Source of the DNA: an uncultured Pseudokineococcus sp. | Lineage (GTDB): Bacteria > Actinomycetota > Actinomycetes > Actinomycetales > Quadrisphaeraceae | DNA length: 64,000 nt | Direction of reading: 5' to 3' | Assembly (NCBI RefSeq): GCF_947495735.1 | Contig: NZ_CANMAA010000009.1 | Location: 1 to 64,000, forward strand | In this document: positions 42,562 through 50,772 of the stretch, piece after piece | How the letters are laid out: each line of letters opens with the position of its first letter | How positions within the stretch are numbered: position 1 is the stretch's first letter | Notes under the pieces: model-generated | Databases searched by the model: none | What the model saw: the letters and a program-made list of their open reading frames with translations, nothing else | What the model was told of the DNA's origin: nothing | Program-made: the position numbers and the translations under genes

Positions 42562-44382
42562 TCAGCTCCTGGTGGTCGTGGTGCTGGTGGAGGTCGGGCT
42601 CCCCGCCGGCGACCCGTCGGCGTCGGGCGCCGCGTCCGCCGCGGGCTCGGACGCAGCGGGCTGGGAGGCCGTGGGCTGGGGTGCCGCGGGCTGGGGCACC
42701 GCGGGCTGGGACGTCGTGCGGTCGGACGCGGCGGGGTGCCGGGCCTGGTCCTGCGCGCTGCTCCCGAGGGTACGGGCGAGCGCGTCGACCTCCGCCGCCA
42801 GGCCGGCGTCCTCCCCGCGGGTGAGGCCGGCGACCTCCACGCGGGCGGCGCCGCCCTCGCCCGGGCCCACGCGGACGAACACCCGGCGCCGCGCCGTGAA
42901 CAGCGACGCGACGAGGCCGAGCATGGCGAGCACGGAGAAGACGAGGGCGGGGACGCGGCCCGGGTCGTGGCGCACCGTCAGCCCGGCGAAGCGGGGCAGC
43001 GGGTCGCCCTCCGCCGCGGTCGCGGCACCGCCCGGGGCGGCCGCCCCGGGCGGGTACCCGAAGCGCAGCTCGCCGAGCCCGCCCGGCAGGTCCACGGCGT
43101 CGCCCGGGCGCAGCGCCACCGACCAGGGCGCGCCCTCGTCCGTCGTGAGCTGATCCATCGACGTCGTGTCGAGCTCGTAGACGTTGACCGGCAGCCCGTC
43201 GTTGACGGCGCCGAGGTCGCCGCGGTAGCCGGTGAGCAGCAGCAGCGGGTCCCGGGCGTCGGGGAAGATCGAGCGCGGGCCGCGCTCGTCGATGACGGCG
43301 GTCGGCAGGAACGCGCCGGTGAAGCCCAGCTGCTCCGGCAGCGACCCGAGCACCTTGACGACCCCCGTCGAGGTGTAGGCCGCGTCCTGGGCGAGGAACG
43401 GCGTCGGCTCGGAGTAGACGACCCGGCCCTGGGCGTCGGTGACGGTGATGACGGGCGCGTACCCGTTGCCGGCGAGGTAGACCTCCGCACCGCCGGCGTG
43501 CAGGGGCTCGTTGACGCGGATGACGTCCTCGCGCGTCTCCTCCCCCGGCGAGACGACCTGCACCTGCGCCTCGAAGTCCCGCGGGGCGCCGAGCTGGCTG
43601 CCCGGGGCCTCCTCGAACTCGACGTCGAGGCCGTCGAGGCCGACGGCGAAGGGGGGCAGGTCGTCGGGGGCCACCCACGCCCCCGGGTCGAAGGTGTCGT
43701 AGCGGGCGACCGTGTTGGAGAAGCCCTGGCCGACCGGGACGACGACCTGCGCGCGGTAGCTCAGGAGGCTCGAGGCGGCGAGCGCCAGGAGCAGGCCCAC
43801 GAGGGCGAGGTGGAAGACGAGGTTGCCCGTCTCGCGCAGGTGCCCGCGCTCGGCGGCCACCGAGCCGGTGGCCGCACCGGGCGCGTCGGGGCGCACGTCC
43901 ACCCGGTAGCGACGTCGGCGCAGCGCCCCTCCCGCCGCGACCAGCGGCGAGGGCTCGGTCGGTGCGGTGACGACGCGGTGCTCGGGGAGGCGCTCCAGGC
44001 GCGAGGGCGTGCGCGGCGGGCGCGAGCGCCACGCCGTCCACTGCTGGCGGCTGCGCGGGAGCACGCAGCCGACGAGCGAGACGAAGAGCAGGAGGTACAC
44101 CGCCGAGAACCACGGCGAGGCGTAGACGTCGAAGAAGCTCAACCGGTCCAGCCACGGCGCGAGCACCGGGTGCTCCTCGCGGAAGGTCACCACCGCGGCG
44201 GGGTCGACGTCCTCCTGGGGGACGACGGACCCGGGCACGGCCCCCACGGCGAGCAGCAGCAGGAGCAGCAGCGCCGTGCGCATGCTCGTGAGCTGGCGCC
44301 AGACGAAGCGCGCGGTGCCCACGGCGCCCAGGCGCGGCTGGACGGGCGCGCGGTCCTGCGGGGCCCGGGCCGGCGCGCTCAC
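42562..44382 (-). CDS. resB: cytochrome c biogenesis protein ResB
   Basis: 606-residue membrane protein. Three N-terminal helices (MRTALLLLLLLAVGAVPGS at about 34-52, a second near 90-110, a third about 185-205), a large extracytoplasmic domain, and a last helix near residue 495 give the ResB/Ccs1 layout. Family motifs include GSVVPQ, FFDVYASPWF and ETGNLVFHLAL, the last with the helix His. The C-terminus is a roughly 60-residue Pro/Ala/Thr/Ser tail with QPAAPQPTASQPAAS-type repeats, unusual for the core family. GTG start overlaps the ccdA stop as GTGA. Confidence 0.92.
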   Translation of the reverse strand: MSAPARAPQDRAPVQPRLGAVGTARFVWRQLTSMRTALLLLLLLAVGAVPGSVVPQEDVDPAAVVTFREEHPVLAPWLDRLSFFDVYASPWFSAVYLLLFVSLVGCVLPRSRQQWTAWRSRPPRTPSRLERLPEHRVVTAPTEPSPLVAAGGALRRRRYRVDVRPDAPGAATGSVAAERGHLRETGNLVFHLALVGLLLALAASSLLSYRAQVVVPVGQGFSNTVARYDTFDPGAWVAPDDLPPFAVGLDGLDVEFEEAPGSQLGAPRDFEAQVQVVSPGEETREDVIRVNEPLHAGGAEVYLAGNGYAPVITVTDAQGRVVYSEPTPFLAQDAAYTSTGVVKVLGSLPEQLGFTGAFLPTAVIDERGPRSIFPDARDPLLLLTGYRGDLGAVNDGLPVNVYELDTTSMDQLTTDEGAPWSVALRPGDAVDLPGGLGELRFGYPPGAAAPGGAATAAEGDPLPRFAGLTVRHDPGRVPALVFSVLAMLGLVASLFTARRRVFVRVGPGEGGAARVEVAGLTRGEDAGLAAEVDALARTLGSSAQDQARHPAASDRTTSQPAVPQPAAPQPTASQPAASEPAADAAPDADGSPAGSPTSTSTTTTRS

Positions 44383-45164
44383 AGCAGCGCCCAGTCGGAG
44401 AAGCGGGCGCCGACGGCGCTGGTCCACTGGGTCCAGACCCCCGTCACGAGCAGCACGCCGACGACGACGAGCATCCCCCCGCCGGCGCGGGCCAGGGCCG
44501 TGCGGTGGCGGCGCAGCACGTCGAGGCCGCGCGCTCCGCGGCTGGCGGCCAGCGCCACGAGGACGAACGGCACGCCCAGGCCCAGGCAGTAGGCCAGCGC
44601 GAGCACGACGCTGCGCGGGCCCGAGCCCGAGACGAGGGCCAGCGAGGAGATCGCCGCCAGCGTGGGCCCCATGCACGGGGTCCACCCCAGTCCGAAGACG
44701 ACCCCGAGCAGCGGCGCTCCCGCGAGCCCCGGGGGCGGGCGCCGGCGAACCGCCACCTCGCGGCGCAGCCCGGGCAGCACGCCCGCGAAGGACAGGCCCA
44801 GGAGGACGACGACGACGCCCAGCACGCGCGCCACCTCGTCGCCCCACTGCTGCAGCAGCCCGCCGAGCACGCCCGCGGTGAAGCCGACGACGACGAAGAC
44901 GGCGCTGAAGCCGAGGACGAAGAGCACGGCCCCCAGCAGCACGCGCCCGCGGCGCTGGCGCTCCAGGGCAACGCCCGTCAGGCCGGTGACGTACCCCAGG
45001 TAGCCGGGCACGAGCGGCAGCACGCACGGCGAGGCGAAGGAGACCAGGCCCGCGAGGGCGGCCACCGGCAGCGCCAGGAGCACCGGGCCGGCGAAGGCCA
45101 CGGCGCCGAGCGCGTCGGTCGCGGCCGGCACCGGCGCCGCCAGCAGGACGGGGGCGGTCGTCAC
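44379..45164 (-). CDS. ccdA: thiol-disulfide transporter CcdA
   Basis: 261-residue, six-helix membrane protein that carries reducing equivalents across the membrane to the cytochrome c thioredoxin. The two redox Cys are in the classical motifs SFASPCVLPLVPGYLGYV (about 42-59) and LGWTPCMGPTLAAISSL (about 158-174). GTG start at 45164. It lies between resA and resB, overlapping the resB start by four bases. Confidence 0.94.
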   Translation of the reverse strand: MTTAPVLLAAPVPAATDALGAVAFAGPVLLALPVAALAGLVSFASPCVLPLVPGYLGYVTGLTGVALERQRRGRVLLGAVLFVLGFSAVFVVVGFTAGVLGGLLQQWGDEVARVLGVVVVLLGLSFAGVLPGLRREVAVRRRPPPGLAGAPLLGVVFGLGWTPCMGPTLAAISSLALVSGSGPRSVVLALAYCLGLGVPFVLVALAASRGARGLDVLRRHRTALARAGGGMLVVVGVLLVTGVWTQWTSAVGARFSDWALL

Positions 45165-45189
45165 GGTCGGGGACCTCGGGAGCGGGTGG

Positions 45190-45810
45190 TCATGCGCCCT
45201 CGGCGACGGCGTCGCCGACGACCGTGCGCAGCGTGGACGGCTCGACGGCGCCGAGGAAGCGCGCCGCCACGCGCCCCTGCGCGTCCAGGACGAGCGTCGT
45301 GGGGGTCGCCGACGGCGGCAGGTCGCCGCGCAGCGCCAGGACGCCCTCGCCGTCGCGGTCCAGCAGCGAGGGGTAGTCGATGCCGAACTCCTCCTCGAAG
45401 GCCAGGGCCTGCGCGGCGCCGTCGCGCGTGTTGATGCCGAGGAAGCGCACGCCGTCGGCGGCGGTCTCGGCGGAGATCTCCGCGAGGTCGGGGGCCTCCA
45501 CCCGGCACGGGCCGCAAGCGGCGTACCAGGTGTTCAGCACGACGGGGGCACCGCGCCACTCGGTGACGTCGACCTCCTCGCCCTCGAGCGTGGTGCCGGA
45601 GAGCTCGACCGGCTCACCGCGCTCGTCCGGCGGCAGCTGGACGACGCTGCCGTCCCCCGCCACGTAGCCGGAGTCCACCACCTCGGTCTGGGCGCCGCTG
45701 GTGGAGCACCCGGCCAGGGCGGCCGCGCCGACGAGGGCGGCGGTCGCGAGGGCGGCCCGGGCCGCGCGTCCCGCGCGCACCCGGCTGCTGGTCCTGCTGC
45801 CGTCTCCCAC
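45190..45810 (-). CDS. resA: thioredoxin-like lipoprotein ResA/TlpA
   Basis: 206 residues. A lipoprotein signal peptide ends in the lipobox LAGC (Cys about 35), anchoring the protein to the outer face of the membrane. The thioredoxin fold has WYAACGPCRVEAPDL with the CGPC redox pair and the cis-Pro segment SATPTTLVLD. Reduced by CcdA, it keeps apocytochrome c heme-binding cysteines reduced. GTG start with a good GGAGG. First gene of the four-gene cytochrome maturation operon. Confidence 0.92.
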   Translation of the reverse strand: MGDGSRTSSRVRAGRAARAALATAALVGAAALAGCSTSGAQTEVVDSGYVAGDGSVVQLPPDERGEPVELSGTTLEGEEVDVTEWRGAPVVLNTWYAACGPCRVEAPDLAEISAETAADGVRFLGINTRDGAAQALAFEEEFGIDYPSLLDRDGEGVLALRGDLPPSATPTTLVLDAQGRVAARFLGAVEPSTLRTVVGDAVAEGA

Positions 45811-45892
45811 AGCCTCCAGGGTTCCACACGCAACCTGGCAGGCCGCTGGGAGCCGCCCGCGCTCCCCCGGCTCCCGGCGGACGGGCGGGGTG

Positions 45893-46627
45893 TCAGGCCC
45901 CGGACACCTGGTTCGCGCCGGGCAGCAGGTCGGCGGCGGGCTCGCGGTAGGTGACGCCCTCGAGCCGGTGGCCGACGTAGTGCAGGGAGGTGAGGCTCGC
46001 GAGCGAGCACTGCCGCCGGCGCGGGTCGTGGACGTAGCGGCGGCCCTCCGCGGCCAGGCGCGCCACCCAGACCGGCAGCTGGTGGCTGACGAGCAGGGCC
46101 TCGCGCCCCTCGGCGCGCACGCGCGCCTCGTCGGCGGCGGCGTGCATGCGCGCCGCCTGCTCGGCGTAGGGCTCCCCCCAGCTGGGCCGGAACGGGTTGC
46201 GCATCTTCCACCAGTGCTCGGGACGCCGGAGGGCGCCGTCGCCCACGCCGACCGTGAGGCCCTGGAACTGGTTGCCCGACTCGATCAGCCGCTCGTCCGT
46301 GCCGACCTCGAGGCCCAGGACGTCGGCGGACGCCCTCGCCGTCTCCTGCGCCCGCTCGAGCGGGGAGGCGACGACGAGCGCGATGTCCGCCCCGACGTCC
46401 AGCAGGTGCTCGGCGACGCGGTCGGCCATGGCCCGGCCGCGCTCGGACAGGTGGTAGCCCGGCAGCCGCCCGTAGAGCAGCCCCTCGGGGTTGTGCACCT
46501 CGCCGTGGCGCAGCAGGTGCACCACCGTGCGCACCGACGGGTCGGGCAGCCGTGCCGGGCCGGGGCGCCCGGTCTGCTCCTGCTCCTGCCGGCTGGGTCG
46601 GTCGGAGGAGGACGGGGGCTGCGCCAT
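45893..46627 (-). CDS. histidine-phosphatase (phosphoglycerate-mutase-like) protein
   Basis: 244 residues. The catalytic phosphohistidine motif is LLRHGEVHNPEG (RHGE), with VASPLERAQETA supplying the second Arg and LLVSHQLPVWV the second His. Typical of the branch-1 histidine phosphatase family, which includes phosphoglycerate mutases, phosphatases and cofactor-pathway enzymes; true substrate not readable. The start ATG 46627 is preferred over ATG 46636 because a CAGGAT -10 element ends seven bases before it. It lies upstream of resA in the same direction and may be cotranscribed. Confidence 0.82.
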   Translation of the reverse strand: MAQPPSSSDRPSRQEQEQTGRPGPARLPDPSVRTVVHLLRHGEVHNPEGLLYGRLPGYHLSERGRAMADRVAEHLLDVGADIALVVASPLERAQETARASADVLGLEVGTDERLIESGNQFQGLTVGVGDGALRRPEHWWKMRNPFRPSWGEPYAEQAARMHAAADEARVRAEGREALLVSHQLPVWVARLAAEGRRYVHDPRRRQCSLASLTSLHYVGHRLEGVTYREPAADLLPGANQVSGA

Positions 46628-46634
46628 GGCGCCC

Positions 46635-46640
46635 ATCCTG
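46635..46640 (-). promoter_or_regulatory. leaderless -10 element of the histidine phosphatase gene
   Basis: CAGGAT on the minus strand lies seven bases before ATG 46627. The same CAGGAT-n7-ATG arrangement precedes hemL. Confidence 0.45.
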
Positions 46641-46694
46641 CCCGAGCCCGCCGCGGGCCCCGGGCGCAGCCGCGCCGGCGGGGGCCGGCCCCGG

Positions 46695-47468
46695 CTAGGA
46701 GGGTCGGACGTGCCGCAGGTAGCGCTCAGGGGCGTCGAGGAAGGCGCGCCAGTGCCCGACGACGTCGAGGTCCTCCCACGCCCGCTCGACGAGGCCGTCC
46801 TCGGAGACCTCGAGCAGCCGGGCGCCCGGCAGCGCGGCGACCAGGGGCGAGTGCGTCGCGACGACGACCTGGGCGCGGCCGGTGGCCACCTGCGCCGCGA
46901 GCACGCCGACGAGCGCGAGCTGGCTCGTGAAGGACAGCGCCGACTCGGGCTCGTCGAGCAGGTAGAGGCCGGAGTCGTCGAAGTGGTCCTCGAGCACGGA
47001 CAGGTAGGACTCCCCGTGCGACACCGTCAGCCGGTCGGGGCTGCCCTGGACCTGCTCGAGCAGCGCGCCGAAGGTGGCGTGCATCGTCTCGGCGCGCAGG
47101 AAGTAGCCCCACCGCGAGGCGCCCGCGCCCCGCACCAGCCGCAGCGAGCCGTGCAGCGGCGAGGCGTCCCGCGCCGCGTCGTCGGCCCAGTGCGCGGTGT
47201 TCGTGGTGCCGCCCTCCGGCGGCAGGCCGAAGGCCCGGGCCAGCGCCTCGACGAGCGTCGACTTCCCCGAGCCGTTCTCCCCCACCAGCACGGTGGCCGG
47301 TCCGAGGTCGAGCCCCTCGTCGAGGACCTGGCGGACGGGCGCGAGGATCGCCGGCCACGAGGCCCGGTCGGCGGGGTGCTCGGGGTGCTCCTCGACCCGG
47401 CGCACGGGCAGGCCCCACGGCGAGGGGCGCTCGTCCGCCCCGCCGCGGGGCGCCTCGCGCCGCGGCAC
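46695..47468 (-). CDS. single-domain AAA/ABC-type ATPase
   Basis: 257-residue stand-alone ATPase. The Walker A motif is VLVGENGSGKSTLVEALA (about 60-77), Walker B LYLLDEPESALS (about 169-180), and THSPLVAALPGARLLEV supplies the switch His. It resembles the short OLD/RecF-like group of predicted ATPases, often annotated as ABC-type ATPases of unknown role. No coiled-coil insertion and no transmembrane partner is nearby, so it is not an obvious importer subunit. GTG 47468 is preferred because GGGGGAG precedes it; GTG 47480 is an alternative. It directly follows hemL on the same strand. Confidence 0.78.
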   Translation of the reverse strand: MPRREAPRGGADERPSPWGLPVRRVEEHPEHPADRASWPAILAPVRQVLDEGLDLGPATVLVGENGSGKSTLVEALARAFGLPPEGGTTNTAHWADDAARDASPLHGSLRLVRGAGASRWGYFLRAETMHATFGALLEQVQGSPDRLTVSHGESYLSVLEDHFDDSGLYLLDEPESALSFTSQLALVGVLAAQVATGRAQVVVATHSPLVAALPGARLLEVSEDGLVERAWEDLDVVGHWRAFLDAPERYLRHVRPS

Positions 47469-47500
47469 CCGCTCCCCCACCCGTCCCCGCGCCCGCTCGG

Positions 47501-48916
47501 TCAGGTGCCGGTCTGGCCGGACAGGCTGCTCTGGGCGCGCGCCGCCGCCTCCGCGGCGGCCGGGAGCGCCTCGAGCACCCGGCCGACGGCCTCGTCGTCG
47601 TGGGCCGCCGAGACGAACCACGCCTCGAAGGCGCTCGGGGGCAGGTGCACGCCCGAGGAGAGCATCGACTGGAAGAAGGCGGCGTACGCGCCCAGGTCCT
47701 GGCTGCGGGCTCCGGCGTAGTCGTGCACCGGGTCGGGCCCGAAGAAGACGGTGAACATCGACCCCGCGCTGGAGACGGTGTGCGGCACCCCCGCGTCGGT
47801 GAGCGCCTGCGACGCCGCGGACGACAGGCGGGCGGCCGTCGCGTCCAGGTGGGCGTACACCTCGGGGGTGCAGCGCTGCAGGGTCGCCAGCCCGGCCGCC
47901 GTGGCGACGGGGTTCCCCGAGAGCGTGCCCGCCTGGTAGACGGGCCCCTCCGGGGCGAGCTGGGCCATGACGTCGGCGCGACCGCCGAAGGCCGCGGCCG
48001 GGAAGCCGCCGCCCATCACCTTGCCGAACGTCATGAGGTCGGGCGCGCCCGCGTGGACGTCGTCGTCGCCGTCCGCGCCCTGGGGGCCCTCGAGGCCGTA
48101 CCAGCCGGCGGCGGAGACGCGGAAGCCCGTCATCACCTCGTCGCTGACGAGCAGCGCGCCGTGCTCGCGCGTCAGCCGGCGCATGAGCGCGGTGAAGCCC
48201 GGCCGCGGGGCGACGACGCCCATGTTGCCCGCCGCGGCCTCGGTGACCAGCGCCGCGACCCGGTCGCCGTGCTCGGCGAAGACGGCCTCGAGGGCCTCGG
48301 GGTCGTTGTAGGGGACGACGAGCGTGTCCGCGGCGGTCGCGCCCGTGACCCCCGGGGTGTCCGGCAGGGCGAAGGTGGCCAGTCCGGAGCCCGCCGAGGC
48401 CAGCAGGGCGTCGACGTGGCCGTGGTAGTGCCCCGAGAACTTCACGACCAGGGAGCGGCCGGTCGCGCCGCGCGCCAGGCGCACGGCGCTCATGACGGCC
48501 TCCGTGCCCGAGCTGACGAGGCGCACCCGCTCGACCGGCTCGACCCGGTCGATGATCTCCTGCGCCAGCTCGTACTCGCGCGGCGTCGGCGTGCCGAAGG
48601 AGAAGCCGAGCGACGCGGCGCGCGTCACGGCCTCGAGGACCTCCGGGTGGGCGTGCCCGAGGATCATCGGCCCCCAGGAGCACACCAGGTCGACGTACTC
48701 GCGGCCGTCCGCGTCGCGCAGGTAGGGACCCCGGGCCGAGGTCATGAAGCGGGGCGTGCCGCCGACGGCGCCGAAGGCGCGGACCGGGGAGTTGACCCCG
48801 CCCGGCGTCACGGCGCGGGCGTGGGCGAACAGCTCCTCGGAGGCGGGGGCCTCGAAGGGGTAGGGCGGCGCGACGGGGCCCGCTGCTGCGGAGGGGTCGG
48901 ACGGGGAGGTGCTCAT
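47501..48916 (-). CDS. hemL: glutamate-1-semialdehyde 2,1-aminomutase HemL
   Basis: 471-residue PLP enzyme that converts glutamate-1-semialdehyde to 5-aminolevulinate. The PLP Lys is in [52 protein letters not shown] and [14 protein letters not shown] are family-typical. Length is slightly above the 430 norm from an N-terminal extension and a 10-residue Asp/Gly insertion ([11 protein letters not shown]). It acts after HemA and before HemB; those genes lie a few kb upstream on the same strand. ATG 48916 is chosen for its CAGGAT -10 seven bases upstream; ATG 48925 is possible. Confidence 0.95.
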   Translation of the reverse strand: MSTSPSDPSAAAGPVAPPYPFEAPASEELFAHARAVTPGGVNSPVRAFGAVGGTPRFMTSARGPYLRDADGREYVDLVCSWGPMILGHAHPEVLEAVTRAASLGFSFGTPTPREYELAQEIIDRVEPVERVRLVSSGTEAVMSAVRLARGATGRSLVVKFSGHYHGHVDALLASAGSGLATFALPDTPGVTGATAADTLVVPYNDPEALEAVFAEHGDRVAALVTEAAAGNMGVVAPRPGFTALMRRLTREHGALLVSDEVMTGFRVSAAGWYGLEGPQGADGDDDVHAGAPDLMTFGKVMGGGFPAAAFGGRADVMAQLAPEGPVYQAGTLSGNPVATAAGLATLQRCTPEVYAHLDATAARLSSAASQALTDAGVPHTVSSAGSMFTVFFGPDPVHDYAGARSQDLGAYAAFFQSMLSSGVHLPPSAFEAWFVSAAHDDEAVGRVLEALPAAAEAAARAQSSLSGQTGT

Positions 48917-48923
48917 GCCCGCC

Positions 48924-48929
48924 ATCCTG
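48924..48929 (-). promoter_or_regulatory. leaderless -10 element of hemL
   Basis: CAGGAT on the minus strand ends seven bases before ATG 48916, the same arrangement as upstream of the histidine phosphatase gene. Confidence 0.45.
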
Positions 48930-49016
48930 CCGCCCGGGACCGACGACGGCCCGGGCGGCCCGGGCCCCGGCGACCACGGGCCGCGGCCGCGGCGCGGCGC
49001 GGCGCGGCGCGGGCCC

Positions 49017-49520
49017 TCAGCCGCGGAGGTTGGCCGCGACCTTCTCCAGGGCGCTGCCGAGGGCGTCGACCTCCGCGGGCTCGAGGAGGTCGAACAGCGC
49101 GGCGCGGACGCTGGCCACGTGCGCCGGTGCCTGGCGGGCCAGCGCGTCGCGCCCGTCCTCGGTGACCACGCACAGGACGCCGCGGCCGTCGTCGGGGCAG
49201 GCGCGCCGCTCGACGAGGCCCCGGGCCTCCATCCGGCCGACCGTGTGCGTGAGCCGGCTGCGGGAGTGCACGAGGGCGTGCGCCAGCTCGGACATGCGCA
49301 GGGAGCCGCCCGGCGCCTCGGACAGGCGCACCAGCACCTCGTACTCCTGGAGCGGGACGTCGCCGTCGGCGTCCAGCACGGTGCCCAGGTGCTCCCACAG
49401 GCGCTGGGTGCCCTCGAGGTAGCTGCGCCAGACCCGCTGCTCCCGCGGGTCCAGCCAGGACAGCCCCCCGACCGCGGCCGGAGTCGCTGCCCCGTCGACG
49501 TCGACAGGCGCGGTGCTCAT
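49017..49520 (-). CDS. MarR-family transcriptional regulator
   Basis: 167-residue winged helix regulator. The DNA-binding region is about 65-125: [20 protein letters not shown] and [20 protein letters not shown] (wing), followed by a C-terminal dimerisation helix. Typical MarR length. The opening [20 protein letters not shown] is a common actinobacterial MarR N-terminus. No binding palindrome is obvious nearby. ATG start with TAAGGT seven bases upstream, so probably leaderless. It sits between hemB and hemL; whether it controls them is unknown. Confidence 0.85.
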   Translation of the reverse strand: MSTAPVDVDGAATPAAVGGLSWLDPREQRVWRSYLEGTQRLWEHLGTVLDADGDVPLQEYEVLVRLSEAPGGSLRMSELAHALVHSRSRLTHTVGRMEARGLVERRACPDDGRGVLCVVTEDGRDALARQAPAHVASVRAALFDLLEPAEVDALGSALEKVAANLRG

Positions 49521-49527
49521 GAGGGTG

Positions 49528-49533
49528 ACCTTA
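49528..49533 (-). promoter_or_regulatory. leaderless -10 element of the MarR gene
   Basis: TAAGGT on the minus strand lies seven bases before ATG 49520. Confidence 0.5.
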
Positions 49534-49616
49534 CTCCGCCGGGCCCCGCCGAGACCCCCGAACGGGTGCTCCGAGCACCTGGCCGGCTCCGCCGCGTCGT
49601 CCGCGGCGTCCGCCGG

Positions 49617-50609
49617 TCAGCCCCGGCGCAGCCAGCGCGCGGCCTCCACGGCCCAGTAGGTGAGGACGGCGTCCGCCCCGGCGCGCTGCACCGACGCCAG
49701 CGTCTCGAGGATCGTCCGCTCCCGGTCGAGCCAGCCGTTGGCGGCGGCGGCCTCGACCATCGCCATCTCGCCGGAGACCTGGTAGGCCCACACCGGCACG
49801 TCGACGGCCTGCGCCACGTCGGAGAGGACGTCCAGGTACGGCAGCGCCGGCTTGACCATGACGACGTCGGCGCCCTCCTCGACGTCCAGGCGCACCTCAC
49901 GCAGCGCCTCGCGCCGGTTCGCCGGGTCCTGCTGGTAGCCGCGGCGGTCCCCGACGAGGGTCGACTCCACGGCCTCGCGGAAGGGGCCGAAGAAGGCGGA
50001 GGCGTACTTCGCCGCGTAGGCGAGCAGCACGACGTCGTCGCGCCCCGCCTCGTCGAGGGCGGCGCGCACGACGCCGACCTGGCCGTCCATCATCCCCGAG
50101 AGGCCGAGCACGGTGGCCCCGGCCTCGGCCTGCGCCAGCGCCATGGCGGTGTAGCGCGCGAGCGTCGCGTCGTTGTCGACGGTCCCGGCCCGGGGGCCGT
50201 CGGGCACCAGGACGCCGCAGTGGCCGTGGTCGGTGAACTCGTCCAGGCACAGGTCCGCCATGACGACGGTGCGGTCCCCGACGGCGTCGGCGAGGTCGCG
50301 CAGCCCGAGGTTGAGGATCCCCTCGGGGTCGTCGGCGCCGCTGCCCCGGGCGTCGCGCTCGGCGGGGACGCCGAAGAGCATGAGGCCGCCGACGCCCGCC
50401 TCGACCGCCTCGTGCGCGGCGTCGACGAGCGAGGCCCGCGAGTGCTGGACGACGCCGGGCAGGCTCGTGACCTCGCGCGGGGAGTCCAGGCCCTCCTTGA
50501 CGAACATCGGCAGCACGAGCTGGGAGGGGTGCAGCCGCTGCTCGCGCACGAGGGAGCGCAGAGCGGGGGTGGCGCGCAGGCGGCGGGGGCGCTCGATCGG
50601 GAAGGGCAC
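49617..50609 (-). CDS. hemB: porphobilinogen synthase HemB
   Basis: 330-residue 5-aminolevulinate dehydratase that condenses two 5-aminolevulinate molecules. The Schiff-base Lys residues are in [13 protein letters not shown] and [13 protein letters not shown]. The metal region reads [14 protein letters not shown], so two of the three Cys of zinc-type enzymes are kept and the middle one is Asp, a mixed pattern common in this phylum. GTG start with AGAGGA upstream. It is downstream of hemD on the same strand across a 163-base gap filled mostly by a 14-bp tandem array. Confidence 0.95.
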   Translation of the reverse strand: MPFPIERPRRLRATPALRSLVREQRLHPSQLVLPMFVKEGLDSPREVTSLPGVVQHSRASLVDAAHEAVEAGVGGLMLFGVPAERDARGSGADDPEGILNLGLRDLADAVGDRTVVMADLCLDEFTDHGHCGVLVPDGPRAGTVDNDATLARYTAMALAQAEAGATVLGLSGMMDGQVGVVRAALDEAGRDDVVLLAYAAKYASAFFGPFREAVESTLVGDRRGYQQDPANRREALREVRLDVEEGADVVMVKPALPYLDVLSDVAQAVDVPVWAYQVSGEMAMVEAAAANGWLDRERTILETLASVQRAGADAVLTYWAVEAARWLRRG

Positions 50610-50660
50610 GGGGCAGGTCCTCTCGCAGGCCGGCGCCCGGCCCTCGGTGAGGGGCCGGGC

Positions 50661-50758
50661 GCCGTTCGGATGGTGCCGTGCTGGTGGTGCCGTGCTGGTG
50701 GCGCCGTTCCGGCGGTGCCGTTCGGGCGGTGCCGTGCTGGTGGTGCCGTGCTGGTCGT
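50661..50758 (-). repeat. 14-bp tandem array, seven exact-length units, between hemD and hemB
   Basis: Seven 14-base units begin at 50661, 50675, 50689, 50703, 50717, 50731 and 50745. The plus-strand consensus is GCCGTGCTGGTGGT, with a GCCGTTCGGGCGGT variant in units one, four and five. There are no spacers. The array starts 14 bases past the hemD stop. On the hem transcript the unit is C-rich, G-poor and nearly T-free. Confidence 0.92.
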
Positions 50759-50772
50759 CTCGCGGGGGCGCC

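Noticed and set aside
48991-49010. Short GGCGC x4 tandem run between hemL and marR
   Set aside because: Four copies of a 5-base GC unit is low complexity expected in this genome.
50661-50758. 14-bp repeats considered as a CRISPR array
   Set aside because: Units are too short, directly adjacent without unique spacers, and no cas gene is present.
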